From positions 1,555,501 through 1,619,500 of the forward strand of contig NZ_CP009621.1 of the NCBI RefSeq assembly GCF_000973725.1: a DNA stretch of 64,000 bases. The letters are read 5' to 3'. The translations under genes were made by a program, and so were the position numbers. This stretch comes from Pontibacter korlensis (GTDB lineage: Bacteria > Bacteroidota > Bacteroidia > Cytophagales > Hymenobacteraceae). The notes beneath the pieces are model-generated. The model had not been told where the DNA came from and made no database searches. It saw only the letters and a list, made by a program, of their open reading frames with translations. This document shows positions 17,776 through 25,696 of the stretch, piece after piece; the stretch's first letter is position 1, and each line of letters begins with the position of its first letter.

Positions 17776-18507
17776 ATGATACTGAGAGCAGAACACCTGA
17801 TAAAGAAGTATAAATCCCGCACCGTTGTAAATGATGTGAGCGTGGAGGTGAACCAGGGCGAAATTGTAGGTTTGCTGGGCCCTAATGGTGCAGGCAAGAC
17901 TACATCTTTTTATATGATAGTAGGGTTGGTGAAGCCAAACGAGGGTAAGATTTTCTTGGATAAGGAGGATATAACTGACCTGCCTATGTACAAGCGTGCT
18001 AAACGCGGGGTAGGATACCTTGCACAGGAAGCCTCAGTTTTTCGGCAGCTAACGGTGGAGGAGAACATCCTGTCGGTGCTGGAGATGACGAAGCTGCCTA
18101 AGAAGGCGCAGTATGAGAAGGTGGAAGAGCTGCTGGAGGAGTTTTCGCTCACGCATGTGCGCAAGAACAAGGGCATCGTGTTGAGTGGTGGTGAGCGCCG
18201 CCGTACAGAGATTGCCCGCGCCCTGGCCGTAGATCCTAAGTTTGTGCTGTTAGATGAACCTTTTGCTGGTGTAGACCCCATTGCTGTGGAGGAGATTCAG
18301 AGCATTGTGGCTAAGCTTAAGAACAAGAACATCGGTATCCTCATCACTGACCACAACGTAAACGAAACCCTATCCATTACTGACCGCGCCTATCTGCTGT
18401 TTGAGGGCAAGATCCTGAAGGCCGGTACTGCCGAAGAACTTGCCGCCGATGAGCAGGTACGTCGCGTATACTTAGGTAAACACTTTGAATTAAAGAGAAA
18501 GATTTAG
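17776..18507 (+). CDS. lptB: LPS export ABC transporter ATP-binding protein
   Basis: LptB is the cytoplasmic ATPase that powers LptF/LptG extraction of lipopolysaccharide from the inner membrane. The 243-residue product shows Walker A GPNGAGKT at 35-42, the Q-loop region [19 protein letters not shown], the signature [15 protein letters not shown], Walker [13 protein letters not shown] and the switch His in ITDHNV. The EP-rich signature LSGGERRR is characteristic of LptB. ATG 17776 ([13 protein letters not shown]) is preferred to the in-frame ATG 17758 because family members begin there. lptFG are not in the window; lptC is at 8.5 kb. Confidence 0.93.
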   Translation: MILRAEHLIKKYKSRTVVNDVSVEVNQGEIVGLLGPNGAGKTTSFYMIVGLVKPNEGKIFLDKEDITDLPMYKRAKRGVGYLAQEASVFRQLTVEENILSVLEMTKLPKKAQYEKVEELLEEFSLTHVRKNKGIVLSGGERRRTEIARALAVDPKFVLLDEPFAGVDPIAVEEIQSIVAKLKNKNIGILITDHNVNETLSITDRAYLLFEGKILKAGTAEELAADEQVRRVYLGKHFELKRKI

Positions 18508-18587
18508 TCTTTAATAGGTATATTACAAGGCTAGTGTTTGCAAATACAGTATAAGGAAAGGCTGTTTAACCCTTTAGCCAATTTACC

Positions 18588-20105
18588 TTGGAGATCATAA
18601 ATTCTATTTTAACGTGGGTAATGAAGAAGCGGATCCATGACATAGATCTGTTTCGGAAGTATCCGCATGAAGTGCAGTTGGAGCTGTTTCAAAACCTGAT
18701 TAGCACAGCGAAGAATACTGAATGGGGCCGCAAGTATGGCTATGAAGATAACCTGAGTGTTCGGGAGTTTCAGGAGCGGGTGCCTATCAGTACGTATGAA
18801 GACCTGTATCCTTACATTGAGCGTGTGATGAAAGGAGAGCAGAACCTGCTGTGGCCAACTAAAATTGAGTGGTTTGCAAAGTCATCGGGCACTACAAACG
18901 CCCGCAGTAAATACATACCTGTTAGCCCGGAGTCGCTGGAGGATTGTCACTACAAGGGCGGCAAGGACATGCTTTCCATCTATGTAAACCTGTACCCGGA
19001 GACCAAGCTGTTTACCGGCAAAGGCCTCTCTATTGGTGGCAGCCACCATCCCAGCGAACTAAATGCTAAAGTTAATTGCGGCGACGTGTCGGCCGTGATT
19101 ATGCAGAACCTGCCTATCTGGGCTGAAGCCATACGTACTCCCCCGCTTAAGATCGCCCTTATGGATAAGTGGGAGGAGAAGATCGAGAAGATGGTGGAGG
19201 TGACAGTGAAGGAAAACGTAACCAGCATGAGTGGTGTGCCTACCTGGACATATGTGCTGCTGAAGCGTATTTTAGAGGTGACAGGCAAAAGCAACATACT
19301 TGAAATATGGCCAAACTTGGAGCTCTTTACTCATGGTGCCGTGGCTTTTGGTCCATACCGACAGCTTTTCCGAGATATCATCCCGTCGGACCAAATGAAT
19401 TATCTGGAGGTATACAATGCCTCCGAAGGCTTCTTTGGCATTCAGGACCAAGCCGGGACTGAGGATGAGATGCTGCTGATGCTGGACTACGGTGTATACT
19501 ATGAGTTTATTCCGATGGACCAGTTCGAGGAGGAGAATCCTAAGACATTGACGCTGGATCAGGTAGAACTTGGAAAGAACTATGCCATCGTTATCTCGAC
19601 CAATGCGGGCCTATGGCGTTATAAAATAGGCGACACTGTTCGCTTTACCAGCCTAAGCCCATATCGCATCAAAATATCCGGACGCACGAAACACTTCATC
19701 AATGCCTTTGGCGAGGAGGTGATAGTAGAGAACGCTGAGGAGGCTATTACCAATGCCTGCGATGCTACTGGCGCCATTATCTCTAATTTTACGGCTTGCC
19801 CTGTTTACCTGGAGAGCGATAAGCGTGGCGGGCATGAGTGGCTGATAGAGTTTGAGAAAGAACCAAACGATCTGAAGCGCTTTACACAAGTGCTGGACGA
19901 AAAGCTACGTGAGGTAAACTCCGACTACGATGCTAAGCGGCAGAACGATATCGCGTTACAGGGACCACTGGTGCATGCAGCACCAAAGGGCACTTTCCTG
20001 AACTGGCTTAGCCACAAAGGCAAACTAGGTGGCCAGAACAAAGTACCCCGCCTAAGCAACACCCGCGATTACCTGGAGGAAATTATGCAGGTGAATGGGC
20101 TGTAG
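18588..20105 (+). CDS. GH3 auxin-responsive-promoter family protein (acyl-adenylate fold)
   Basis: The 505-residue protein is a bacterial GH3 homologue. Plant GH3 enzymes are adenylate-forming acid-amido synthetases of the firefly-luciferase/ANL superfamily. Recognisable stretches are KSSGTTNARSKYIPVSPESL near 104-123 (the phosphate-binding loop), YNASEGFFGIQD near 275-286 and KISGRTKHFINAFGEEV near 363. The bacterial substrate is unknown. TTG 18588 is chosen because the conserved N-terminus begins at MEIINSILTWVMKKRI; an ATG at 18621 is the alternative. A TACCTTG sequence overlaps the TTG. Confidence 0.85.
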   Translation: MEIINSILTWVMKKRIHDIDLFRKYPHEVQLELFQNLISTAKNTEWGRKYGYEDNLSVREFQERVPISTYEDLYPYIERVMKGEQNLLWPTKIEWFAKSSGTTNARSKYIPVSPESLEDCHYKGGKDMLSIYVNLYPETKLFTGKGLSIGGSHHPSELNAKVNCGDVSAVIMQNLPIWAEAIRTPPLKIALMDKWEEKIEKMVEVTVKENVTSMSGVPTWTYVLLKRILEVTGKSNILEIWPNLELFTHGAVAFGPYRQLFRDIIPSDQMNYLEVYNASEGFFGIQDQAGTEDEMLLMLDYGVYYEFIPMDQFEEENPKTLTLDQVELGKNYAIVISTNAGLWRYKIGDTVRFTSLSPYRIKISGRTKHFINAFGEEVIVENAEEAITNACDATGAIISNFTACPVYLESDKRGGHEWLIEFEKEPNDLKRFTQVLDEKLREVNSDYDAKRQNDIALQGPLVHAAPKGTFLNWLSHKGKLGGQNKVPRLSNTRDYLEEIMQVNGL

Positions 20106-20212
20106 GAAGTTAAAAATTTGGGAGTTAAAGGTTATAAAGTGATCCAACTACCCCAACCCTTTAAGCAAGGAGCGGCTAGGATGGTGTGAGCCACTTTTAT
20201 GAGGTATAAAAT

Positions 20213-20251
20213 AGCAGCGCCCCAGCAATTTATACTTGTCGGGGCACTGCT
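20213..20251. terminator. hairpin between convergent GH3 and AIM24 genes
   Basis: AGCAGCGCCCC (20213-20223) and GGGGCACTGCT (20241-20251) pair over 11 bp with one G-T, leaving a 17-nt loop that contains TATACTT. T-rich DNA follows on the plus strand (GTTTAT) and A-rich DNA precedes it (ATAAAAT), so it can act both ways, weakly. Confidence 0.6.
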
Positions 20252-20272
20252 GTTTATATGAATTTATACTTT

Positions 20273-21040
20273 CTACTCTAGGAAGCTACTCATAAATCCG
20301 CCTTCTTTTTTGGCATTCTCACCGCGAGGCAAAAGTGCTTCGATCAGCTTCTTCACTGGCATTGACTGCAGCCACACACGGCCAGTGCCGCGCAATGTAG
20401 CCAGGAACAAGCCTTCACCGCCAAAGATCATAGATTTAAGACCTCCGGCACGTTGTACGCTGAAATCAATGCCTTCCTCGAAAGCAACCACACAGCCAGT
20501 GTCTACGCGCAGTGTTTCGTTGTTCAATTGCTTCTCCACAATGGTACCACCGGCGTGTACGAAAGCCAGGCCATCGCCCTGCATGCGCTGAAGTATAAAG
20601 CCTTCGCCACCAAAGAAGCCCGAGCCTAGTCGCTGGTTAAAGTGGATGCTGAGCTTCGTACCCAAAGCTGCAGCCAGAAAAGCATCTTTTTGTGTGATCA
20701 GCGTGTTGTTTCGGGTGGTGCTGAGGTCAATTGGAAGTATGGTGCCAGGATAGGGGGCTGAGAAGGCTACTCTGCTTTTGCCAGGGCCTCGGTGCGTAAA
20801 GTGCGTCATGAACAGCGACTCACCGGTTATTACACGGGCACCAGCCGACACCAGCTTGCCGAAAAAGCCCTGACTAGGATTGGAGCCATCACCCATCTTT
20901 GCCTCAAAGTCGATGCCGTCCTCCATGTATACCATGGCGCCAGCCTCGGCAATTACAGTTTCGTGCGGGTCCAGTTCAATTTCCAGCACCTGTATGTCAT
21001 TACCAAAAATCTTGTAGTCAATTTCATGCGAGTTTCTCAT
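20273..21040 (-). CDS. AIM24/TIGR00266 family protein
   Basis: The 255-residue product starts at ATG 21040 ([17 protein letters not shown]) and has the repetitive Gly-rich beta fold of the AIM24 family: [55 protein letters not shown] and [20 protein letters not shown]. Bacterial members are of unknown function; the yeast homologue affects mitochondrial inner membrane organisation. No signal peptide is visible, suggesting a cytoplasmic or membrane-associated protein. An in-frame ATG 54 nt upstream gives an unlikely Pro/Cys-rich leader. Confidence 0.85.
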   Translation of the reverse strand: MRNSHEIDYKIFGNDIQVLEIELDPHETVIAEAGAMVYMEDGIDFEAKMGDGSNPSQGFFGKLVSAGARVITGESLFMTHFTHRGPGKSRVAFSAPYPGTILPIDLSTTRNNTLITQKDAFLAAALGTKLSIHFNQRLGSGFFGGEGFILQRMQGDGLAFVHAGGTIVEKQLNNETLRVDTGCVVAFEEGIDFSVQRAGGLKSMIFGGEGLFLATLRGTGRVWLQSMPVKKLIEALLPRGENAKKEGGFMSSFLE

Positions 21041-21168
21041 AGTTGTAGTAGGGGGTTTGTGAGGACAGAAATATAATTGATTTTTAAGAGACAAGACAAG
21101 CCGATGCTCAAATTATGATACACCGGCTCTAGTACTTATAAAGTGCAATCACACCTGACTTAGGTGCG

Positions 21169-21543
21169 TTAATCTTCCTCAGCTTCGTCTTCATCGTCTT
21201 CCTCACCTTTTTTGCGACGGCGGGCTTTGGGTAGGTTCTTATCATCCTCGTCATCAGAAACGGAGCTAGTATTGCGCACGAAATCCTCATCAGTTTCCTC
21301 GGCCTCCTCGTTTTCCTCCACATGGAAGGCTTCCTCCTCTTCCCGTTTTGCCTTCTCGGCAGCGTCACGTTTCATCAGCTTCTTATCATCCACGTTCTGG
21401 TTCAGGAAATCGTTGATTTTATCGATGCTGTAGTTGGAAATGATCTCACCGTGCTCGTTCACCTTAATCTCAAAGCCCTCCAAATCCTTGTGCACCCGCG
21501 ACTTCTTCTTCTCGTTTTTACTTTCCTTTTTATTCTTAGCCAT
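21169..21543 (-). CDS. hypothetical protein with lysine-rich N-terminus and acidic C-terminus
   Basis: The 124-residue protein is strongly charge-segregated: residues 2-20 are Lys/Glu-rich (KNKKESKNEKKKSRVHKD), a short folded-looking stretch IKVNEHGEIISNYSIDKINDFLN spans about 26-48, and the last 60 residues are Glu/Asp-rich (GEEDDEDEAEED at the end). No cysteines, signal peptide or membrane segment are seen. The central segment suggests a conserved core in Cytophagales proteins of this type. Function unknown. It lies downstream of gltX, separated by a terminator. Confidence 0.75.
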   Translation of the reverse strand: MAKNKKESKNEKKKSRVHKDLEGFEIKVNEHGEIISNYSIDKINDFLNQNVDDKKLMKRDAAEKAKREEEEAFHVEENEEAEETDEDFVRNTSSVSDDEDDKNLPKARRRKKGEEDDEDEAEED

Positions 21544-21620
21544 TATATTTCTCGTGTGGTTATACTTTGTTGTATAAGCGAGGCAGGTGTAATTTGTTAC
21601 AAGGCGGGCACAAAGGGCAA

Positions 21621-21652
21621 TAAAAAAGGCCAGCCATAGGGCCAGCCTTTCT
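21621..21652 (-). terminator. terminator of gltX (minus strand)
   Basis: AAAGGC/GCCTTT and an inner GCC/GGC pair with a symmetric 2x2 internal loop around ATAG (21625-21650). On the minus strand the downstream arm runs into TTTTTTA, so it ends gltX transcription. Confidence 0.65.
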
Positions 21653-21673
21653 TAAAGTAAGTATGGTTATTCT

Positions 21674-23215
21674 TTATGCTGATGCATAGCTGCTAAGCTT
21701 GCTGATAGCAGTTTCAATGCGCTGGATCGTCTCCTCACGCCCGATCACCTCAATAATCTGCATCAGGTCCGGACCAGCCTCGGCACCGGTTACAGCCAGG
21801 CGCAGCGCCTGCATCACCTGCCCGATCTTCATACCGTGGCGCTCCAGTATGCCTACCAACAACTCCTTAACGGTATCAGCGTTAAAATCCTGCAGCGATG
21901 GCAGCTCGTTCTTGAAATCTTCGAAAACGGCAACCGACTGGCTGTTCCACTTCTTAGAAGCTACCTTCTCGTTATACTCCTCCGGAGCAATAAAGAAATA
22001 CTTAGCCTCTTGCCAGAAGTCCTGCGGGAACGACACACGCTCCTTCATCAGACCGGCAATCTTCTCTGCCTTCTCAGGTGTAGTGGTGATGTTATGCTCA
22101 GCCAAGGCCTTGATCAGGTAGTTGGCTAGCTCATTGTCTGGCTTAGCACGCAGGTACTGCTCATTAAACCAGCGGGCCTTCTGGATATCAAAGCGGGTAC
22201 CAGACTTACCGATACGCTCCACAGAGAATTCATCAATAAGCTCCTTCAAAGAGAAGATCTCCTGACTAGTGCCCGGGTTCCAGCCTAGGAACGCAAGGAA
22301 GTTAACAAAAGCCTCTGGCAGGTAGCCGCTCTCACGGTAACCTGACGATATCTCTCCTGTGTTCGGGTCCTGCCAGCGCAGCGGGAATACAGGGAAGCCC
22401 AGCTTATCTCCGTCACGCTTGCTCAGTTTACCGTTTCCGTCTGGCTTAAGCAACAGCGGTAGGTGGGCAAACTCTGGCATGGTATCTTCCCAGCCCAGGT
22501 AGCGGTACAGCAGCACGTGCAGCGGCGCAGATGGTAACCACTCCTCGCCACGAATCACGTGTGTGATCTTCATCAGATGGTCGTCCACAATGTTAGCCAG
22601 GTGGTACGTAGGCATACCATCTGATTTCATCAGTACTTTATCATCAATAGAAGAAGAGTGCACCATTACCCAACCACGGATCAGGTCTTTCAGGCGTATC
22701 TCCTCCTTACGTGGAACTTTCAGACGGATCACGTATGGCTCACCAGAATCCAGACGCTTCTTCACCTCATCCTCAGGCAGGGTGAGGGAGTTTTTCATCG
22801 TCATGCGGGTGATGGCGTTGTATTGTGGAGTAGCCACTTTTGCAGCCTTCAGGCGCTCGCGCATCTCCTCCAGCTCTTCAGCTGTGTCAAAGGCATAATA
22901 AGCATGGCCTGCTTCTACAAGCTGCAGGGCATACTGCATGTACATCGGCTTACGCTCCGACTGGCGGTAAGGTGCGTACGGTCCGCCGTTCCAAGGGCTT
23001 TCGTCCAGTTCGATACCGCACCACTCCAAAGACTCACGGATGTAATCCTCTGCACCTGGCACAAACCGGTTCTGGTCTGTGTCTTCGATGCGCAGGATCA
23101 TTTTACCGCCGGTCTTGCGGGCCAGCAGGTAGTTGTAAAGGGCAGTGCGCACACCGCCGATATGGAGAGGCCCTGTTGGGCTTGGGGCAAAGCGTACTCT
23201 AACTTCTCTTTCCAT
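21674..23215 (-). CDS. gltX: glutamate--tRNA ligase
   Basis: GltX charges tRNA-Glu with glutamate. The 513-residue protein has the class I motif HIGG at residues 18-21 and the KMSKS-type loop KLSKR at 263-267, plus the family segment VRFAPSPTGPLHIGGVRTAL. The anticodon-binding helical domain occupies the C-terminal third. Length is slightly above E. coli GltX. Transcribed alone, with a TACCTTTG box upstream and a terminator downstream. A GlxRS that also charges tRNA-Gln is possible in this phylum; motif reading does not settle this. Confidence 0.96.
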   Translation of the reverse strand: MEREVRVRFAPSPTGPLHIGGVRTALYNYLLARKTGGKMILRIEDTDQNRFVPGAEDYIRESLEWCGIELDESPWNGGPYAPYRQSERKPMYMQYALQLVEAGHAYYAFDTAEELEEMRERLKAAKVATPQYNAITRMTMKNSLTLPEDEVKKRLDSGEPYVIRLKVPRKEEIRLKDLIRGWVMVHSSSIDDKVLMKSDGMPTYHLANIVDDHLMKITHVIRGEEWLPSAPLHVLLYRYLGWEDTMPEFAHLPLLLKPDGNGKLSKRDGDKLGFPVFPLRWQDPNTGEISSGYRESGYLPEAFVNFLAFLGWNPGTSQEIFSLKELIDEFSVERIGKSGTRFDIQKARWFNEQYLRAKPDNELANYLIKALAEHNITTTPEKAEKIAGLMKERVSFPQDFWQEAKYFFIAPEEYNEKVASKKWNSQSVAVFEDFKNELPSLQDFNADTVKELLVGILERHGMKIGQVMQALRLAVTGAEAGPDLMQIIEVIGREETIQRIETAISKLSSYASA

Positions 23216-23251
23216 GTATGGTTGTCTGATTCAGATCGTTCAAATTTGGTG

Positions 23252-23259
23252 CAAAGGTA
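23252..23259 (-). promoter_or_regulatory. -7 element of gltX promoter
   Basis: CAAAGGTA on the plus strand reads TACCTTTG on the minus strand, 37 nt before the gltX ATG. No good TTG is seen at the -33 position. Confidence 0.5.
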
Positions 23260-23385
23260 CGAAATAAAGTGTCGTTTCGGTAACGGTAAAATACTGTGCT
23301 TGTTTCGAAAGCTGTACTTATAGCTTTTAAACGTAGTGTACACATAACTAATTAATTACGTATCTGGCAGTATAAAAAACTGCTC

Positions 23386-24408
23386 ATGACAGTAAGGAAG
23401 CGCCTGTGGATGGTTTGGTGCCTGCTAAAGGAAACATACCTCGAGTTTATTGATAACAACTCCTTTCAGAAGGGAGCGGCGCTGGCGTACTATACTATTT
23501 TTGCGCTGCCACCTATGCTCATCATAATTATCAGCGCAGCCGGGTACTTTTTTGGTGAGCAGGCTGTGTCGGGCGAGATTTACTACCGCATCAAAGAGTT
23601 GATAGGCACGGAGGGTGCCTACGCGGTACAGAAGATGGTGGAGAACGTAAACGAGTTCGGGGACTTTAGCTTAGCGGCAATGGTGGGCACCATTGCACTT
23701 TTTATAGCAGCAACAGGTGTTTTTATATCCCTACAAGACTCCCTGAATGAAATATGGCACGTAAAGCCGGTGCCTAAACGTGGTTATCTGAAGCTGCTGC
23801 TGGACCGCGTTCTTTCCTTTGGAATGATCCTGACCATTGCCATTGTACTGCTGCTGTCTCTTTTGGCAAACGCCATACTAGTAGCAATAGGCGATTTTCT
23901 TACCGCGCGTTTCTCAGGTTGGATAGTATATGTACTGCACTTGGCCAACTTAGCCTCGGCCTTCTTGCTCATGTCTTTCTTGTTTGCCTGCATCTATAAG
24001 TTTCTGCCAGATGCCAAAATAAAGTGGCGCGATGTGACAGTAGGGGCACTGGTTACCTCGCTGCTGTTCGTGCTGTTCCGTGGCCTGATTGGGTTTTATT
24101 TGGGCAAAAACGATGTAGGATCGGTATACGGGGCCGCCGGCTCTATTGTGGTTATACTTACTTGGGTGTTCTTCACTTCGCAGATCATCTTTTTCGGCGC
24201 TGTTTTCACCTTTGTTTACTCTCGCAAGTATGGCTACAACATTTATCCGTCAGACTATGCTGTGCGTGTGATACGACAGGAAGTGGAAGTTGGTAACTCT
24301 GCAGTGAACACAGAGCCGGGTAAACATGCGCGGGAAGTATACGGAGAGCCTGAGGAAGAACTGGAGCCACCTGCAGGAGGAGACGCTGCGAAAGGGGCGA
24401 ATATCTGA
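23386..24408 (+). CDS. YihY/BrkB family membrane protein
   Basis: The 340-residue protein has six hydrophobic segments in the pattern of the YihY/UPF0761 family: ALAYYTIFALPPMLIIIISAAG near 30-52, AMVGTIALFIAATGVFISL near 102-120, and later helices at about 145-165, 180-205, 215-235 and 250-280. The N-terminal FQKGAALAYYTIFALPP stretch is diagnostic. Historic names (RNase BN, BrkB) do not establish a function; members are putative transporters. The C-terminal tail from about 300 is Pro/Glu-rich and cytoplasmic. Confidence 0.9.
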   Translation: MTVRKRLWMVWCLLKETYLEFIDNNSFQKGAALAYYTIFALPPMLIIIISAAGYFFGEQAVSGEIYYRIKELIGTEGAYAVQKMVENVNEFGDFSLAAMVGTIALFIAATGVFISLQDSLNEIWHVKPVPKRGYLKLLLDRVLSFGMILTIAIVLLLSLLANAILVAIGDFLTARFSGWIVYVLHLANLASAFLLMSFLFACIYKFLPDAKIKWRDVTVGALVTSLLFVLFRGLIGFYLGKNDVGSVYGAAGSIVVILTWVFFTSQIIFFGAVFTFVYSRKYGYNIYPSDYAVRVIRQEVEVGNSAVNTEPGKHAREVYGEPEEELEPPAGGDAAKGANI

Positions 24409-24426
24409 TGAAACAGGTAAAAGAAA

Positions 24427-24477
24427 AAGGACAAAAGATAGAAAACGTCTTGACATTGTCCTATACCTTTTGTCCTT
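24427..24477. other. long-loop inverted repeat between convergent genes
   Basis: AAGGACAAAAG (24427-24437) and CTTTTGTCCTT (24467-24477) are perfect complements with a 29-nt loop between the brkB-like gene and ridA. The T-run is short, so a terminator role is likely but not certain. The same core GGACAA occurs in the tRNA-Val terminators. Confidence 0.45.
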
Positions 24478-24498
24478 AGGAATTATCGTCTTGAAGTA

Positions 24499-24879
24499 CT
24501 ACTTCGCTGCGATGCAGGAAATCTCCACATTCACATCTTTTGGCAAGCGGCTTACCTCAACAGTTTCGCGGGCAGGAGGGTTGCTTGTAAAGTAGCTGCC
24601 GTAAGTCTCGTTTATCTTTCCAAAGTTGTTCAGGTCCTTTACAAAGATAGTGCACTTAAGCACATTGCTGAAGTCCATGCCAGCTTCTGCAAGTATAGCC
24701 TGCAGGTTCTGCATTACCTTGTGCGTTTCGTTTTCAATGTTGTCATTTACTAGGTTGCCGCTCTCTGCATCCAGCGCAATTTGGCCAGATACATACAGTG
24801 TGCCATTGGCCAGAGTAGCCTGGCTGTAAGGGCCAATAGGAGCCGGAGCCTTGGAAGAGTTGATAATGTTATGTGCCAT
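24499..24879 (-). CDS. ridA: RidA family reactive-intermediate deaminase
   Basis: RidA hydrolyses reactive enamine/imine intermediates from pyridoxal-phosphate enzymes such as threonine deaminase. The 126-residue protein shows IGPYSQATLANGTLYVSGQI at 15-34 and PPARETVEVSRLP at 101-113, with Arg104 in the position of the catalytic arginine. The subgroup with a conserved Arg is the true deaminase class. Homotrimer expected. A -7 box (TACTTTTG on the minus strand) lies 33 nt upstream, back-to-back with the next gene's promoter. Confidence 0.95.
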   Translation of the reverse strand: MAHNIINSSKAPAPIGPYSQATLANGTLYVSGQIALDAESGNLVNDNIENETHKVMQNLQAILAEAGMDFSNVLKCTIFVKDLNNFGKINETYGSYFTSNPPARETVEVSRLPKDVNVEISCIAAK

Positions 24880-24899
24880 AGGGGATTCGTTTTAGTTTG

Positions 24900-24919
24900 T
24901 ATCTTTACCATCAAAAGTA
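24900..24919. promoter_or_regulatory. overlapping divergent -7 elements for ridA and the dehydrogenase-like gene
   Basis: CAAAAGTA at 24912-24919 is TACTTTTG on the minus strand (ridA). TATCTTTA at 24900-24907 is a near-consensus plus-strand box for the gene at 24928. The 48-bp gap means the two promoters share most of their DNA. Confidence 0.4.
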
Positions 24920-24927
24920 CAGAAAAT

Positions 24928-25605
24928 ATGCACATAGTTGTTTTGTCTGGCCCGGAAATGGCCACAGAGTTCAAGCAAAAGTTCCAGGAGGAAAGAGAAG
25001 GTGTCAGCTATTCTTTTCTGCATCACCACACTCTGCTAGATGAGCAACTACAGCCAAGCGACATAGTTTTTGATTTCCTGCTGTATGAGCAGCCAGAGCG
25101 CCTGAACCTGTATGCACCGGAGCAGGTGGTGTTTTGTAATGCGGTTACCGTGCAGTTAGCTGCGCTTGTAAGCGAGGCTGATTTGGAGCAGTCCTGCACC
25201 TTAATTGGGTTTAATGGTTTGCCTACGCTGTTCAACCGGCCAGTGCTGGAGGTGAGTTTGCTACGCAAAGAAGATGAGTCGAAGCTTCAGGAAGTGTGTG
25301 AGGTGTTGGGTACGGAATACCTGCTGGTAGAGGACCGTGTGGGAATGGTTACCCCACGCATCATCTGCATGATCATTAACGAGGCCTGCTATACCTTACA
25401 AGAGAAAACGGCAGGTATCGATGACATAAACCAAGGAATGAAGCTCGGGACTAATTATCCTAAAGGTCCTTTTGAGTGGGCTAATCAGATTGGTGTTCAG
25501 AACGTGTATCAGGTGCTGCAGGCAGTGTATGAAGACACCAAAGAAGAGCGCTATAAAATCTGTCCATTGCTGAAGACGAAATACCTAAAGAAGGAGACAT
25601 TTTAG
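24928..25605 (+). CDS. 3-hydroxyacyl-CoA dehydrogenase C-terminal-domain protein with an atypical N-terminus
   Basis: The 225-residue protein starts at ATG 24928 (MHIVVLSGPEMATEF). Its second half (about residues 120-215, TPRIICMIINEACYTLQEK and IDDINQGMKLGTNYPKGPFEWA) matches the 3HCDH C-terminal domain that forms the active site of hydroxyacyl-CoA dehydrogenases. The first half lacks the NAD-binding GxGxxG motif; VLSGPEMA stands in its place. It may be a dehydrogenase relative that has lost cofactor binding, or a partner protein. Terminator follows. Catalytic activity should not be assumed. Confidence 0.72.
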   Translation: MHIVVLSGPEMATEFKQKFQEEREGVSYSFLHHHTLLDEQLQPSDIVFDFLLYEQPERLNLYAPEQVVFCNAVTVQLAALVSEADLEQSCTLIGFNGLPTLFNRPVLEVSLLRKEDESKLQEVCEVLGTEYLLVEDRVGMVTPRIICMIINEACYTLQEKTAGIDDINQGMKLGTNYPKGPFEWANQIGVQNVYQVLQAVYEDTKEERYKICPLLKTKYLKKETF

Positions 25606-25640
25606 GTATGGCTGTTAGCTTTCAGAACACAAGTAAGAAA

Positions 25641-25684
25641 AACAGAAAGGGGAGCCATGATATGACTCCCCTTTCTGTTTTTTT
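25641..25684. terminator. bidirectional terminator between the dehydrogenase-like gene and glmS
   Basis: AACAGAAAGGGGAG (25641-25654) and CTCCCCTTTCTGTT (25666-25679) form a perfect 14-bp stem with an 11-nt loop, then TTTTTTT. The plus-strand AAGAAAAAC before it gives a U-rich tail on the minus strand for glmS. Confidence 0.9.
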
Positions 25685-25696
25685 ATGTCTCAGTGA

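Noticed and set aside
22658..23323. Plus-strand frame opposite gltX
   Set aside because: It is antisense to a conserved tRNA synthetase gene and has no recognised domain.
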